Assembly (NCBI GenBank): GCA_946807835.1
Contig: OX327699.1
Coordinates: 5,635,001-5,699,000 of the forward strand
Reading direction: 5' to 3'
Source: Ailanthus altissimus
Lineage: Eukaryota > Streptophyta > Magnoliopsida > Sapindales > Simaroubaceae
Length of the DNA stretch: 64,000 nt
Notes under the pieces: generated by a model
Seen by the model: only the letters and a program-made list of their open reading frames with translations
Told to the model about the DNA's origin: nothing
Databases searched by the model: none
Made by a program: the position numbers and the translations under genes
Part shown: positions 22,209 to 33,039 of the stretch, in pieces
Layout of the letters: each line of letters opens with the position of its first letter
Numbering within the stretch: the stretch's first letter is position 1

Positions 22209-23238
22209 TTAGGAGTAGGTGAAAAAAAATCAAAAATCAAAAAATTGAACTGGACCGAACCAGTTTGGTTTGGTCCGATTTTTTTATTCTAAAAAAAATT
22301 GTTCGATTTTTATCATTAAAAACTGAATAGTTCGATTTGGTTCTGGTTATACATAAACTCAGAACCGAACAGAAAATCAAAATTTTAAAAGTATTAATAT
22401 TTTTTAATATAAATATATAGTACTCAGGTGTAAGTTACCATAGTTGGAGTTGCAACTCAGTTGGTTAAACGGAAATAAAATTTCCTTCCAAGTCACGGGT
22501 TCGAATTGTGATTGTGTTTTTAATTTTTAATATTTTATAACTTGAATATTAATAAGTGAAATGTCATCTAATCTAAAGATTGAGTTTTAGCTTAATGGTA
22601 TAATGGAGAAGACTTTTTATTGAGGTCGTTGGTTCGATTCATAGTAATGTATTTTTAATTATTAATATTTCATAACATGTATATAAATAAGTATAATGTA
22701 ATCTAACCTAAAAAAGGTTTCAGTTTGGTGGTTAAATAGGAAAAAACCCTTTCTTAAGTGTAGTGGTTCCATTCCTTGTAATGCATTTTTCAATTATTAA
22801 TATTTTATTATATAATATAAATAAATAATATGTATTCTTACCTAATAAAGAGCATCAACTTAGTGGTTAAATGGAAAAAGGTATTTTCTTGAGTTCGTAG
22901 GTTCAAATCTTAATAATGTTTTTTTTTCAGTTATTAATATTTTATTGTATGATATAAATAAGTAAAATGTAATTTTACCTAAAAAGAGCTTCAACTCAGT
23001 GGTAAGATAGAGGAACTCTCTATTTAAGGTCACATGGTCGAGCATCAACCTTTGTATTTTCTATTTTTTTAATTGAAGAAAAAATTAAAAATCGAACTGG
23101 ACCGAATAAAAACAAACAGGTTCTGTTTAGTTGGGTTTTTACTTCTATAAACAGTATTTTTGGTTTAAAAAAATCGAATATAACCAATTCGGTTCTGTTT
23201 CGACAAAAACTAAACCGAACCGAACCATGCCCACCCAT
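22209..23238. mobile_element. hAT-like non-autonomous element
   Basis: The outer parts are inverted versions of one another: both inner-facing ends are rich in GAACTGGACCGAA / GGTTCGGTT words, as in the common plant repeats whose ends read like TAGGGGTGGGCA. The left end is TAGGAGTAGGTG; the right end on the minus strand is GGGTGGGCATGGTTCGG. ATCACTTA (22201-22208) and ATCACCTA (23239-23246) form an 8 bp target duplication with one mismatch, the hAT length. No transposase is present. The centre is filled by the tRNA-like tandem array. Confidence 0.65.
22440..23050 (+). repeat. Five tandem ~134 bp tRNA-like units
   Basis: Each unit has an A-box-like piece (for example AACTCAGTTGGTTAAACGG, CAACTTAGTGGTTAAATGG, CAACTCAGTGGTAAGATAG) and, about 30 bp later, a B-box-like piece. 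B-box starts are at 22498 (GGTTCGAATT), 22631 (GGTTCGATTC), 22765 (GGTTCCATTC), 22900 (GGTTCAAATC) and 23036 (GGTCGAGCAT), spaced 133-136 bp. Between units lies a shared AT-rich spacer containing ATTAATATTT. The first two units are closest to a functional Pol III promoter. None folds as a complete tRNA by eye. Confidence 0.75.
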
Positions 23239-23246
23239 ATCACCTA

Positions 23247-23634
23247 AGTAAAAGATTGAAAGCTCAATATTTGAGGGCCTGTAAATCCTCTAGGAAAATC
23301 TAGAAGAAAGATATAATGTGTTTCTCCTAAGAGTAAGACATGAGTAGAAGTATTATGAAAATACTTGTTATTAATATAGGGCATTTGAGGTATCTACCAA
23401 GGCTGGAGACAAATCTTATTGATGACATAAGATCCTAAAGATTTTGATCATACTTATATAGATATCTCTAATCTTTTTGAAAAAAAAAATGAAGAAGGGA
23501 ACACCAATTATCAAGTCTTAATTAATATTTTCATGTTATGTCTTTTTATATTAAATGTAACTTTTTGTAATGTATTATCCTAATATCTAATATAAACTTT
23601 TTATTTAATATAAGAAATAACTTTTAAGGATAAA
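23247..23634 (+). other. Copia E leader/gag-like remnant
   Basis: The stretch lies directly upstream of the copia E protease fragment and has no stable frame. It may be decayed gag sequence. I cannot identify a zinc knuckle. Confidence 0.35.
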
Positions 23635-24632
23635 TTGTTCACTTTAGAGAGAAAAATTGGGGATGCCTATTTGGTTAACAGTGCAATTACGCACACTATC
23701 CTTCGAGATAAGAAATATTTTTCAAAATTAACAATGATTGAAAGAAAAGTTAATATTATCATAGGTCTTGCAAATCTGATTGAAGGCTCCAGAAAAGTAA
23801 TGTTGTTAATAAGTAGAACAAATTTATATATAAGTGAAGCTTTATATGCAGGCAAATCTAGAAGAAATCTGCCCAGTTTTATAGATATTAGCCAAAATAG
23901 ATATCACATTGAGACCTTAAGTGAAAATAATGTAGAATATCTCTGCGTTACTTCTAAGATCTCAAACAAGAAATGCATACTTAAAAAGCTTCATGCCTTA
24001 TCATTTGGTTTATATTATATAATTATAAATTCAATTAAGAGCTACGCAGTAATGAATTAGAAATATAGTGATTCAAAAATATTTATATAATAGTATGATC
24101 GACTTGGTCATCCATGATCAACAATGATGTGTAGAATTATTAAAAATTCTCATGGGATCCCATTAAAGAACTTGAAGATTCTATTGCTTAATAAGAATAT
24201 TTGTACTGCTTGCTCATAAAGCAAACTTGTAATTAAACTATCCCATTCCAAGATTGGTCTAGAATCTCCATCATTTTTACAAAGGAGATACAAGGAGATA
24301 TCTGCAGACTAATTCATCCACTGAGTGGACCTTTTCACTATTTTATGATTTTAATTAATGTATCTGTATAGTGGTCACATGTTTGTTTACTGTCTATACG
24401 AAATATTGCATTCGCTACTAGCACAAATCATTAAATTGAGGGCATAATTTCTAGAATACCCTATTAAGACCATACATTTAGATAATGTTGGTGAGTTTAC
24501 ATCTAAAATATTTAAAGGCTATTGTACAGTAGTGAGAATAGATATAGAATATCTTGTACCACATGTATACACACACAATAGATTTAAAACAAATTCTTAA
24601 TTAAATGACTTCAGGTAATTGCCCGTACTTTG
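23635..24632 (+). pseudogene. Copia E protease/integrase fragment
   Basis: The first 141 codons (23635-24060) are open and give AITHTILRDKKYF (protease/pre-integrase boundary as in many plant copia elements), then SRRNLPSFIDI and NRYHIETL. Past the stop the same frame family gives RLGHPWSTMMCRII, then LLAQIIKLRA, YPIKTIHLDNVGEFTSKIF and HVYTHNRFKTN, which is the integrase catalytic core with the second Asp (HLDN) and a decayed GEFTS motif. Scattered stops make it inactive. The reading frame is cut at 24632 by a solo LTR and resumes at 26060. Confidence 0.85.
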
Positions 24633-26059
24633 TGATACGATATTTCTATATCTTATAATTAAACGCAAGTATACATTATCGTAATAAGTAATAAAGGGAC
24701 TCAATAAGGCGGATGTAAAACCTATATGGATAATTTCTATATTTTAATCAAATACTAAAATTATGTCTTTTTAATAATTATTTAGCAAAATAAAAATCTA
24801 AGAATGACTATAGAAAATATAAAAGTAATGACACAATGTAAAGAGAATTAGGTGATAGCAATTTAGAGAAAACCTAAGATTAATACTATCCCTCAATATG
24901 CTTTCTAATGATTAATCTCTAATATTTAACTCTCTTAGTCTTTGTTTATTGATAAAGAAACTAATGTATTAACAAGCCTCTTCCAAGGTCATGTAAGTAT
25001 ACCTTAATTTACCAATTACCTATATTCCTATGGTACTTATAATAAATTAAGATTCATTAAGATTAGGTCTTATTGATCATACATGTCAATTAGGTATATT
25101 CCTAACCTGAATTGAAACTTGCATATGCAACATTGAATGTTACTCTACAATCATGCATCAAATTACCTAGGTCTAAATATTATGATTCCTCTTCTAAGTT
25201 TATCAATAATATTACCAACTCATTCACTATATATTGGCCAGATATATTGAAGCATTAAGGTCAAGTAATTTGAATAATAAAGGACTAAGTTTATTAAATA
25301 TTAAAAAGATATGGCAATTAAGCGCATATATTAAGTTCACGTATTAACCCTAGAAAATAAATTTAGTAATGGCTACAAGAGAACAACAGTAAAAATAATA
25401 ATAAATCATGATACAATCAATTGCAAATCGATATAGATGTCGAATTGCTCTTAATTGCTATGCCTAAGAAACTCTTGATATCGAAAAATGCCTTTGAATC
25501 TCTCTCTAAGGTTGCTTCAATTAAATTCCTGTTACTCTCTAACACTTGTGCTCTGTATTATTTGTATTCTTGAATTTCTCTAGAGTGCTCTTGGATGATT
25601 TTTAAAGTCTGGGGATGAATAGCCTTTTATAGAGATTGATATGAGCTTGAAAATCTCAATTCTCATCGGATTAGGACTCGCACTATTGTTGAGGCGCTGC
25701 ATTTTATCGCTGGGGTGATGCGTGTAAATGGCTTCACCACTGGAGCGGTGAGTGGTTGGCGCTAGAGCGCTGGCCTGTCGCTGGCACGTTAAAGAGATGG
25801 CGTTGGGGTGCCAGATGTGACTTAAACAAGTCTGAGTTTTTTATTTCGACCATTGTTCCAGCGCTGGGGCGAAAATTCTCATAGAGTTGGGGTGATGGAC
25901 TCATACTTTAAAAACTTTACATTTTAGTCCCTATTTTTTAAATTTCGTTCAAGTCCCTATAAATAACAATAATGCACATAAATAACCATTTATTCTCATA
26001 AAATAATAAAATATCAAAATAAAAAAATAAAAAAATAAATGATAAATATGCCCTTATCA
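24633..26059 (-). mobile_element. Gypsy solo LTR with perfect target duplication
   Basis: 1427 bp on the minus strand, the same LTR family as 15866-17272: plus-strand ends TGATACGATATTTC and GCCCTTATCA. It is flanked by CTTTG on both sides (24628-24632 and 26060-26064), a perfect 5 bp target duplication. No internal region is present, so it arose by LTR-LTR recombination. It carries the conserved TATA box (25623-25632) and a GC-richer patch at 25680-25900 with repeated GCGCTGGGGCG-like words. Confidence 0.9.
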
Positions 26060-26170
26060 CTTTGTTGATGCGCACACAATTACCAATTTCTACAAGGGGT
26101 TACGCTATTTTGCATGCTGAAGTATTAATTCATTTTAAGCCCACTACATAAATCTTCGGTCAATAATAAA
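26060..26170 (+). pseudogene. Copia E integrase, resumed after solo LTR
   Basis: Right after the target duplication the plus strand reads GYAILHAEVLIHFKPTT, the downstream integrase region (equivalent to the 'AILHA' motif of copia integrases). The element decays into unreadable sequence after about 26170, before the OHP2 promoter. RT and the 3' LTR are missing. Confidence 0.75.
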
Positions 26171-26942
26171 TAAGCATCTTCTCATTTGTCTTTAAAATCT
26201 TTGATAATCGATCTTTAGAAAACTTTATGTAATCGACACTTACTTACTAGCTTCTGAGAATAAGGACTTTGAGTTGAGAATATTTTCTTATCGACTAAAA
26301 TCTTAAATGCTAGTATAACGAGTCTTCTTATAAGCTACAACCAGTCTTTCTGTAGACTACTGTGAGTTTTTTTATAATCAACGATAAACTTTTGACGAGT
26401 TACATCGAGTCATTTGCGGAATTGGACTTGCGCGGAAATCCCAAGGAACATGTTAAATTTTTATTTTTTTAAGCATAACTGGTGTCTGCTTTATTATTAT
26501 TATTTTTCTTAAAGAGCCCTCTTGTCCTAAAATTGAAGTGATGTCGCATTTACAGGATAATATTCAGAGTTTTGAGTTTTGATCCTGGGAATAAGTGAAA
26601 AACAAAAAATATATATATATATATATTTTTTCCCACTCTCAGTGAAAGCGTGTCAGTTTGAAATACCCAAAATGCATGATGCGCGTGCTAGCCACGTTCT
26701 CAAAAAGCAGTTGGCGCCAATTGAACCAACCAGTTCTTTCCCTTCCAACAAGACTAGCTTCCCATATCAACCATCAAATTTTTTCAAAACTTGGCTTCAC
26801 CTTATCCACACACACAACTTCTCCTCCATCTTATGATTCCAATTTTTGGCAACACGAAAAACAAAAACACAAAATCAAAAACAAAAACAAAAACAAAAGA
26901 AAAAGAAAAAAGAAAGCAAAGTGCAGCCAGAAAGAAAAGAAA
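26171..26942 (+). promoter_or_regulatory. OHP2 upstream/leader region
   Basis: This region separates the copia remnant from the OHP2 start codon. It holds an (AT)n run at 26609-26626 that could act as a TATA region, an ACGT-core GCCACGTT at 26691, and CCTTATC at 26800-26806 (minus-strand GATAAGG, an I-box). G-box-like plus I-box pairs are common near light-regulated photosynthesis genes. The transcript start is not determinable, so some of these may lie in the leader. The leader before the ATG is A-rich. Confidence 0.4.
26609..26626. repeat. (AT)n microsatellite near OHP2
   Basis: A run of about nine AT units 317 bp upstream of the OHP2 start codon. It may be length-polymorphic. Confidence 0.85.
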
Positions 26943-29581
26943 ATGTCTGTGGCATCATCAATCCCGTGTCTCAAAATCCCGAATTCATCTTCTTGTAGCT
27001 CTTCTTCTTCATCATCTTCAAATTCATCATACTCTTGCATTTATAGAGTTCCAAGAACAAAGCTTGGTGCATTTACTGTTACATGTTCTCAAGCTGAAGG
27101 GCCGATAAGAAGACCGGTGGCGCCGCCTTTGAGAGGGCCATCTCCGCCGTCCACTGTGAAGCCAGTCCCCCCTTCGCCGCCGCAGCCATCATCGGCGTCT
27201 TCTTCGGTGGCGCAGCCGCCAAAGCCGGCTGTTGTGGCTGCTCCGGAGGATAAGAATGTGGTTACTTTGGAGTTTCAAAGGCAGAAGGCTAGGGAGCTTC
27301 AGGAGTATTTTAAGCAGAAGAAGCTTGAAGAAGCTAATGAAGGTCCATTCTTTGGATGGGTGGGAAAGAATGAGATTTCCAATGGCAGGTAATGCAAATT
27401 TTGATGTTATTTTATTTTTTTGGCAAAGTTATCAATTTAGTTTTTATTATCTGGGTTTACGAGGGTTTTTTCTATATTAATTGATAATGGGCTTGTGGTG
27501 GATTTTCCAATTGCAATTAATGTTATTTGCTCCTAAATATTGGAAAATGGTCAATTTGAATGAAGTTCAATATATGATTTATGAGATTGGGTTTACGAGG
27601 GTTTTTTCTATATTAATTGATAATGGGTTTGTGGTGGATTTTCCAATTGCAATTAATGTTATTTGCTCCTAACTATTGGAAAATGGTCAATTTGAATGAA
27701 GTTCAATATATGATTTATGAGATTTTTGGTAAGATTTTGATATAAAAATTATTTGCCAGGGAGAGTAGGATAATTACAGCCTAATTGAATGTGTCAAAGC
27801 ACGTTTTATAACTATTCCGAATCAAAATACAGTCTGATGTCCTAAGGACTGGTGGTGTTAGTAATAGCAGTTTAGGATTCTTGGCTTCTAAATCATTTGA
27901 GAGTTTTTTGTGATTATAAGATTCAATTGGATATTGGATGTTTCCTGATAAATGCTTGTGTGCTATGATTTCAAAAATCTTTGTATTTGAAAGGAACTTT
28001 ATTGATTTAATTTCAAACTTGAGAGGTTCATGACGGAAGATTTTTTGAACTTCAAATTCCACGTGCAAGAAAGTAGAATGAATAGAGAAAGTAAAAGATC
28101 ATGATCGGATGAAAATTCCAACATATGAAAAACTAATGTCTTTTATGTCGAAAGAATGTTAACGTTTTTTTTTCTATCATAAGTCAATAAGTTTTTAATA
28201 TTCTTCTGTTTCAAATATAATATTGTTTCTTCATGCAAAAACTCTTGTTACATCTTGGTATATAATGACTAGTGGAAGTAGTAGAAGGTAGAAAAAATTT
28301 GGTTCTCTTCAAGCTTCTTGCATTCTTACATTTGATGAAATAAACTATCTATAATTTGGAAGATTACCATCAAGAGTGGGCTGCAAGGCATCTTGAAATA
28401 TTCTGCGTAAAAATGTCTCCCCCTTCGCATATTTGAGCATGAAATGATTCTAGGTCTCTCTATAACAACAAGACTTTACTATGAAGCTAGTTGACACTAC
28501 TTATTACTCTAAATTTGAAAGGTGAAAAAGAAGTTGATGCTAAAGAATCTTCTCAATAGAACTCATGAAATTAAAATATGATGTTGAAGTTCTTTGTTTT
28601 TATATTTTGACAGATCTGTCTTATGTCATTTTAAATTATGCAACCTTTAATGCTTCCTAAATTAATGATGATTTAAGAACATCAATATTCTTACTGCAAT
28701 TAAATAATGGCATTTTCAGGAATGACATCCTTTAAACATTGTAACATTCCAATGTGACATAAAGATTCATTTTAATCCATCGTAAGGGCCCTGAACCTTG
28801 TGCAGATTTTGAACTCAAACTGCCTTGAAAAAGATATACATTCTGCATACTAACTAACATTTATTGAACTTCAGAGTCAGTGTTCTGAACTTGGCCTGTA
28901 TTAATACAAATTTGTGTGTGAAATCTGTTCTTTTCGTAAATACTGAAGTTCTATGATGAGTTTTATGATAAATTTTATTTTACCATGGACTTGTTTTATT
29001 GAACTTCATGCTACCCATTGAGCTTATTCTAGTCTCCTTCAAACGGATTCAGTTTTCTAGAGCTTTGTTTTTGAGATATAGCATAATTTCTTGATTTGGT
29101 GCCTTTCTTCTGTTTCTTAGAGCCTGTAAATATAGTTTTATTAACTGCAAGAAGAAAGGACGAAATATTGTTTAGGACTAAGAAGTATCTAACATCTGGA
29201 CAACCACTAGCCATACATTGATAAAACTCAGCAGCCAAACCATTTAATCTTTGGACCATTGTGAATGATATGCTGTTAGATGTTTTTTGGAAGAATCCGA
29301 ATTTTTTTCTTCATAAGATATCTTAAACTCAAAACAAGCTCTTAATATAGCTACTAATATGTTACATGAACTCGGCCCACAATGGGCTACAAGACACAAC
29401 ATGGATTCTTGTTTATTTCCTTTTTTTTATTTTTATCTGATTCTCCGTTTGTGATATTGGTTGTAGATGGGCGATGTTCGGTTTCGCTGTCGGGATGCTA
29501 ACAGAGTATGCAACAGGGTCTGATTTTGTTGATCAAGTAAAGATCCTTTTCTCCAATTTCGGAATAATAGATTTGGAATGA
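26943..29581 (+). CDS. OHP2: One-helix protein 2, chloroplastic
   Basis: Two exons, 26943-27388 and 29467-29581, joined by GT-AG sites (AATGGCAG|gtaatg ... ttgtag|ATGGGC), give 186 residues. Residues 1-50 are Ser-rich with few acids, a chloroplast transit peptide. Residues 56-98 are Pro-rich, and 105-132 form a charged helix ending QKARELQEYFKQKKLEE. The single membrane helix of the light-harvesting-like family follows: EISNGRWAMFGFAVGMLTEY (144-163), with the chlorophyll-binding E-x-x-N-G-R motif intact. The protein ends GIIDLE. OHP2 of Arabidopsis (172 residues) is thylakoid-bound and works with OHP1 and HCF244 in D1 synthesis and photosystem II reaction-centre assembly; that role is inferred from the family. 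The start MSVASS is chosen because it begins the transit peptide, although the frame is open upstream to 26658. Light control is likely. Intact and apparently functional. Confidence 0.93.
27389..29466 (+). other. OHP2: OHP2 intron 1 (2078 bp)
   Basis: It begins GTAATG and ends TTGTAG, and it splits an Arg codon (phase 2) just before the chlorophyll-binding helix continues. It contains a 136 bp tandem duplication near its start. I find no transposon inside it and no other gene; open stretches at 27481-27672 and 29029-29259 are chance. Confidence 0.85.
27453..27724. repeat. 136 bp tandem duplication in OHP2 intron
   Basis: Unit 1 (27453-27588) and unit 2 (27589-27724) are head to tail and differ at about two positions (GGGCTTG/GGGTTTG; CTAAATATT/CTAACTATT). 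The low divergence points to a recent origin. Confidence 0.95.
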
Positions 29582-30199
29582 GTTGTATGCTTAATCATGA
29601 TGCCATCCATACTTTTGTTATCCTTTATTGTTGTAATCTTATCAATGTTTCATTTGCAACTTCTTTGGTTACTAGTTTAATTTCATTCAGTTGATCAAAT
29701 GATTATTGTAAAGCCTTGTTTCCATCATTTAGTTGATCTGCAGGAATACAATTTTTTCCTTGGCTGTTTAGTTAATTGCAGTTTTTACATTCTATGGCCA
29801 ATTAAATGGGTTCTCAGTTCTGCCTTTGGGAATTGTATGTCATGGTACTAGAAAATATTGGGATATTTAATCGTAAGTTAACAATATACACGACTTACGA
29901 CATAAAATATTACTAGTGGCAGATCCGTTACAAATTTCACATTGGAATATATATAGGACGTGTTGTGTGGTTCAACTGAAATGGAAAACTAAACTCACCC
30001 AAAAACTTAATATGTATTCCTTGCAAGAGTCGGGGTTGTGGCTTTCGAAAATGCCGAGTAGAAAGCTGTGAAGTCTCAAATAGCATAGAAGAAGAAGAAG
30101 AAAAAGGAAGAACAAAATGTGAAAAAGGTCTTATATTATATCATTGATGTTAAATTTGTAGATTCAGTTTTATGGCAATGTGAGAACAATTGGCAAACC
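29582..30199 (+). other. OHP2 3'UTR and flank
   Basis: T-rich sequence following the stop codon, probably including the 3'UTR (up to about 29800). No clear polyadenylation signal stands out. A purine run lies at 30090-30110. The copia D 3' LTR starts at 30200. Confidence 0.45.
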
Positions 30200-30735
30200 T
30201 GTTAACACATAATCATAAATAAGATTGATATTTATAAAATATAATTCTCTTAATTTATCATATCAAATTAGATTGATATTTATAAAATATAATTCTCTTA
30301 ATTTATCATATCAAATTTTAGGATATATGTTAAAAAATATTTATTAGAGAAATTTATAGTGATTAGAATGTGAGGATTAACAACTTTTAATGAGACTCAA
30401 GAGCATAACTGTCTTCCACAATCAAATATGTGTAACGTTCAGTAAAGTTTTCTCTATGATGAAAGAGAAGAAAAGTTCTACGAATAATGATTTGATTTAA
30501 GGATCATAACCCTATAAGAGGTCTTTATATATTAGTTTAACTATTATTCTATTAATCATAATTTTACTAGTATTAGATTTATACATATAATAAGTCTATA
30601 TCCAATGGGTATTTTTAGAGCTCAATAAGAAATAGTTTAAATAAAATACATAAATTGGCTATGATTTTAAGATAGCCCATATTATATAATTATAGTTAAT
30701 ATGTGAGCTTACATAAGAAATAATAAAACATAACA
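30200..30735 (-). repeat. Copia D 3' LTR
   Basis: It matches the uninterrupted parts of 38497-40303, for example CATAATTTTACTAGTATTAG versus CATAATTTAACTAGTATTGG. The ends on the minus strand are TGTTATG and TTAACA. It contains a 48 bp tandem duplication absent from the other LTR. Confidence 0.85.
30223..30318. repeat. 48 bp tandem duplication in copia D LTR
   Basis: GATTGATATTTATAAAATAT and the following sequence to CATATCAAATT occur twice with a 48 bp period (30223 and 30271), nearly identical. Confidence 0.95.
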
Positions 30736-31299
30736 ATCTCCCATTTGGGTCAAATATGCAAGATGCACAATAAATATTATCTTATCTTAAAACATTTCTT
30801 TAAATGCATTATAGTCTATTAACCATATCAATATGGAATCAAAATGACATTCATTGCATATATTCGTATCTAAACCTACCGATGGTCACAAAACCAATAT
30901 AATGAATGACATAGATTAGATATGAATGTACAATATGAAAATTATATGAATAAACATGCTTATTTCCAACTGGTTCTACTTTATAACACTAATGAGTTAA
31001 GCCAAATACTTTATAAACTTTATGAAAAATCGCAATAAAAATGCAACTTTATAACTCCAACAAGTTACATCAAATACTTTCTAAACTTTATGCAAAATTA
31101 TAGTAAAAAGCCACTTTCTAAACTTTTGCAAAATCGCAGTAGAATGTGTAACTTTATTTAAAAGTTTCAACAAATTATCCATTAAACTTTATTCGATAGA
31201 AAATAAACCATAAGTGTGTTTTAACCAAATGAATATCAAATAACAAACTCTCACTATTCATGCATATCATCAAATAACACAATACTCATATGAGCAACA

Positions 31300-33000
31300 T
31301 GTATACTTATAAAACACCTTAGGTAGAAACCCTTTGGTGAACGGATCCACATTTATAAAGTTTGTATTAATATATTCTATCAATACTTGTTAACTCTGAA
31401 TTATTTTTTTAACAGTTAGAAATTTGATGTCTATATATTTAGACTTCAAAGAAGGTTCTGTTGTTGTAGGAATACAACACAGTGGGTTTATTTTCACAAT
31501 AAAATTTTAATGGTTTTTCAATACCATTAATAATTCATAGCCCTATAATAAAGTTTTGGAGCCATACCCCATGATTTGATGCTTTAAAACAAGCTATAAA
31601 GTTGACCTCTATAGTAGAAGAAGCTATGAGTGTCTGCTTAGCACTTTTTTAGAAAATAGCTCTTTAGGCTAAAGCGTATACATAGCCCGAAGTAGATCTC
31701 TTACTATATAAGCATCTAGAAAAATCAAAGTCTAGAATACTCTATAATTTCTAATCTATTTGATCTACTATGTGTGAGTATATAGTATTTTGTTCTCGAT
31801 AAATGTCGTATAATTCATCTGGTTACTTTTTAGTGATCCATCATAAGGTTACTTAAATATCTGCCTAGCATTCCAATAATGTATAGAGTAGCTGGACGAT
31901 AACATACTTAAGCATATATGAAACTTTCTACTACTGACACATAAGGGAATTTCTACATCTCTTTCTATTCAATCTCATTCTTGGGGTATTACTGAGGCTG
32001 AACTTATCACCTTTAGTAATGGTGTATCTCTCGGAGCACAACTTTCATGCTAAACCTGCTAAGTATCTTGTTGATATAGTTCTTTTTGAATAACCCAAGG
32101 ATATCTTGAGTGTAATCTTAATGTATTTGTATTCCTAATGCAAAACATGCATGCCTAAGATCTTTTATCTCAAAATTCTTTAATAGAAATACCTTGGTTT
32201 CGTGCAATAATCTTATATCCCTGCTTGCAAGTAATATATCATTGACATATAAAACTAGAAAGATAAACTTACTCCTACTGAACTTATGATATATATATAT
32301 ATATATATTCATTAACTGCATTTTTTTCAAAGCCAAATGAGATAATTACTTGATGAAACTTGTGATACCATTGATAGGATGCTTACTTAAGATCGTAGAT
32401 GGATTTTTTTAATTTGCAGACCATATTATTTGGATCTCTAAATATAATATTTATTGGCTGCACCATATATATCCTCTCTTCAATATCATCATTGAGAACC
32501 ATAGTTTTTATGTCCATTTGATGTAGCTCTAAATTAAAATGAGCTACAAGTGCCATAATGATCCTAAAAGAGTATTTTGTTAATACTCAAGATAAAGTTT
32601 CTTTATAATCAATGCATTCATTCTGAGTGAAACTTTCGGTAATGAGATGTACTTTATCTATCTTGATATTGCCTTTTAAATCTCTCTTGGTCTTAAATAT
32701 AATTTGCAAGCAATGGGTTTTACATTTTTAGGCAACTCAACAAGATCCCAAATGTCATTGTCTTTCATGAATTTCATTCTATCCTTTATGGCCTCAATCA
32801 CTTATAAGAATTATAATTTGTTTGACTTGACTGAAATTGATTGGATTATTTTTCAATCCTATATCAAACTCATATTCTTGGAGATAGATGATATAATTAT
32901 CCAAAATTTCACTTCTATTTTCTTTAGTGGATCTTCTCAATAACATTTGTTCTTGAGGTTGCTTTTCGTGAAGATGAGCAAATTCTTCATTTTGGATTAG
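31300..33000 (-). pseudogene. Copia D RT and RNase H
   Basis: Right to left on the minus strand: LKGNIKIDKVHLI, then FTQNECIDYKETLS, RIIMALVAHFNLELHQMDIK (RT fingers/palm), then FLVLYVNDILLASRDI, where the catalytic YVDD is changed to YVND, and IKDLRHACFALGIQI. Further left, at about 31310-31440, KYIDIKFLTVKK ... DPFTKGFLPKVF is the RNase H C-terminus. Several stops and frameshifts break it. A (AT)n run lies at 32289-32308 within the RT. Confidence 0.85.
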
Positions 33001-33039
33001 GGGCTCCTATATATTTTTCTTGTATTTCTAGATTTATAT

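Noticed and set aside
22498..22508. GGTTCGAATT looked like the B box/T arm of a tRNA gene
   Set aside because: No acceptor stem or complete cloverleaf can be formed, and the same unit is repeated five times with decay, so it is a tRNA-like repeat and not a tRNA gene.
22440..23050. Regularly spaced repeats recalling a CRISPR array
   Set aside because: The units are about 134 bp, degenerate and contiguous with AT-rich spacers shared between units, in a plant nuclear context.
26831..27040. Antisense acidic/hydrophobic reading frame over OHP2 exon 1
   Set aside because: It is the mirror of the Ser-rich transit peptide and the A-rich leader.
27481..27672. Open reading frame within the OHP2 intron
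   Set aside because: It is produced by the two tandem 136 bp units and has an internal repeat of the same peptide; it has no domain.
31000..31160. Repeated AACTTTATGCAAAATC-like words in copia D suggesting a minisatellite
   Set aside because: The spacing is irregular and the copies are short; it is better explained as local degenerate repetition in the element's 3' end.
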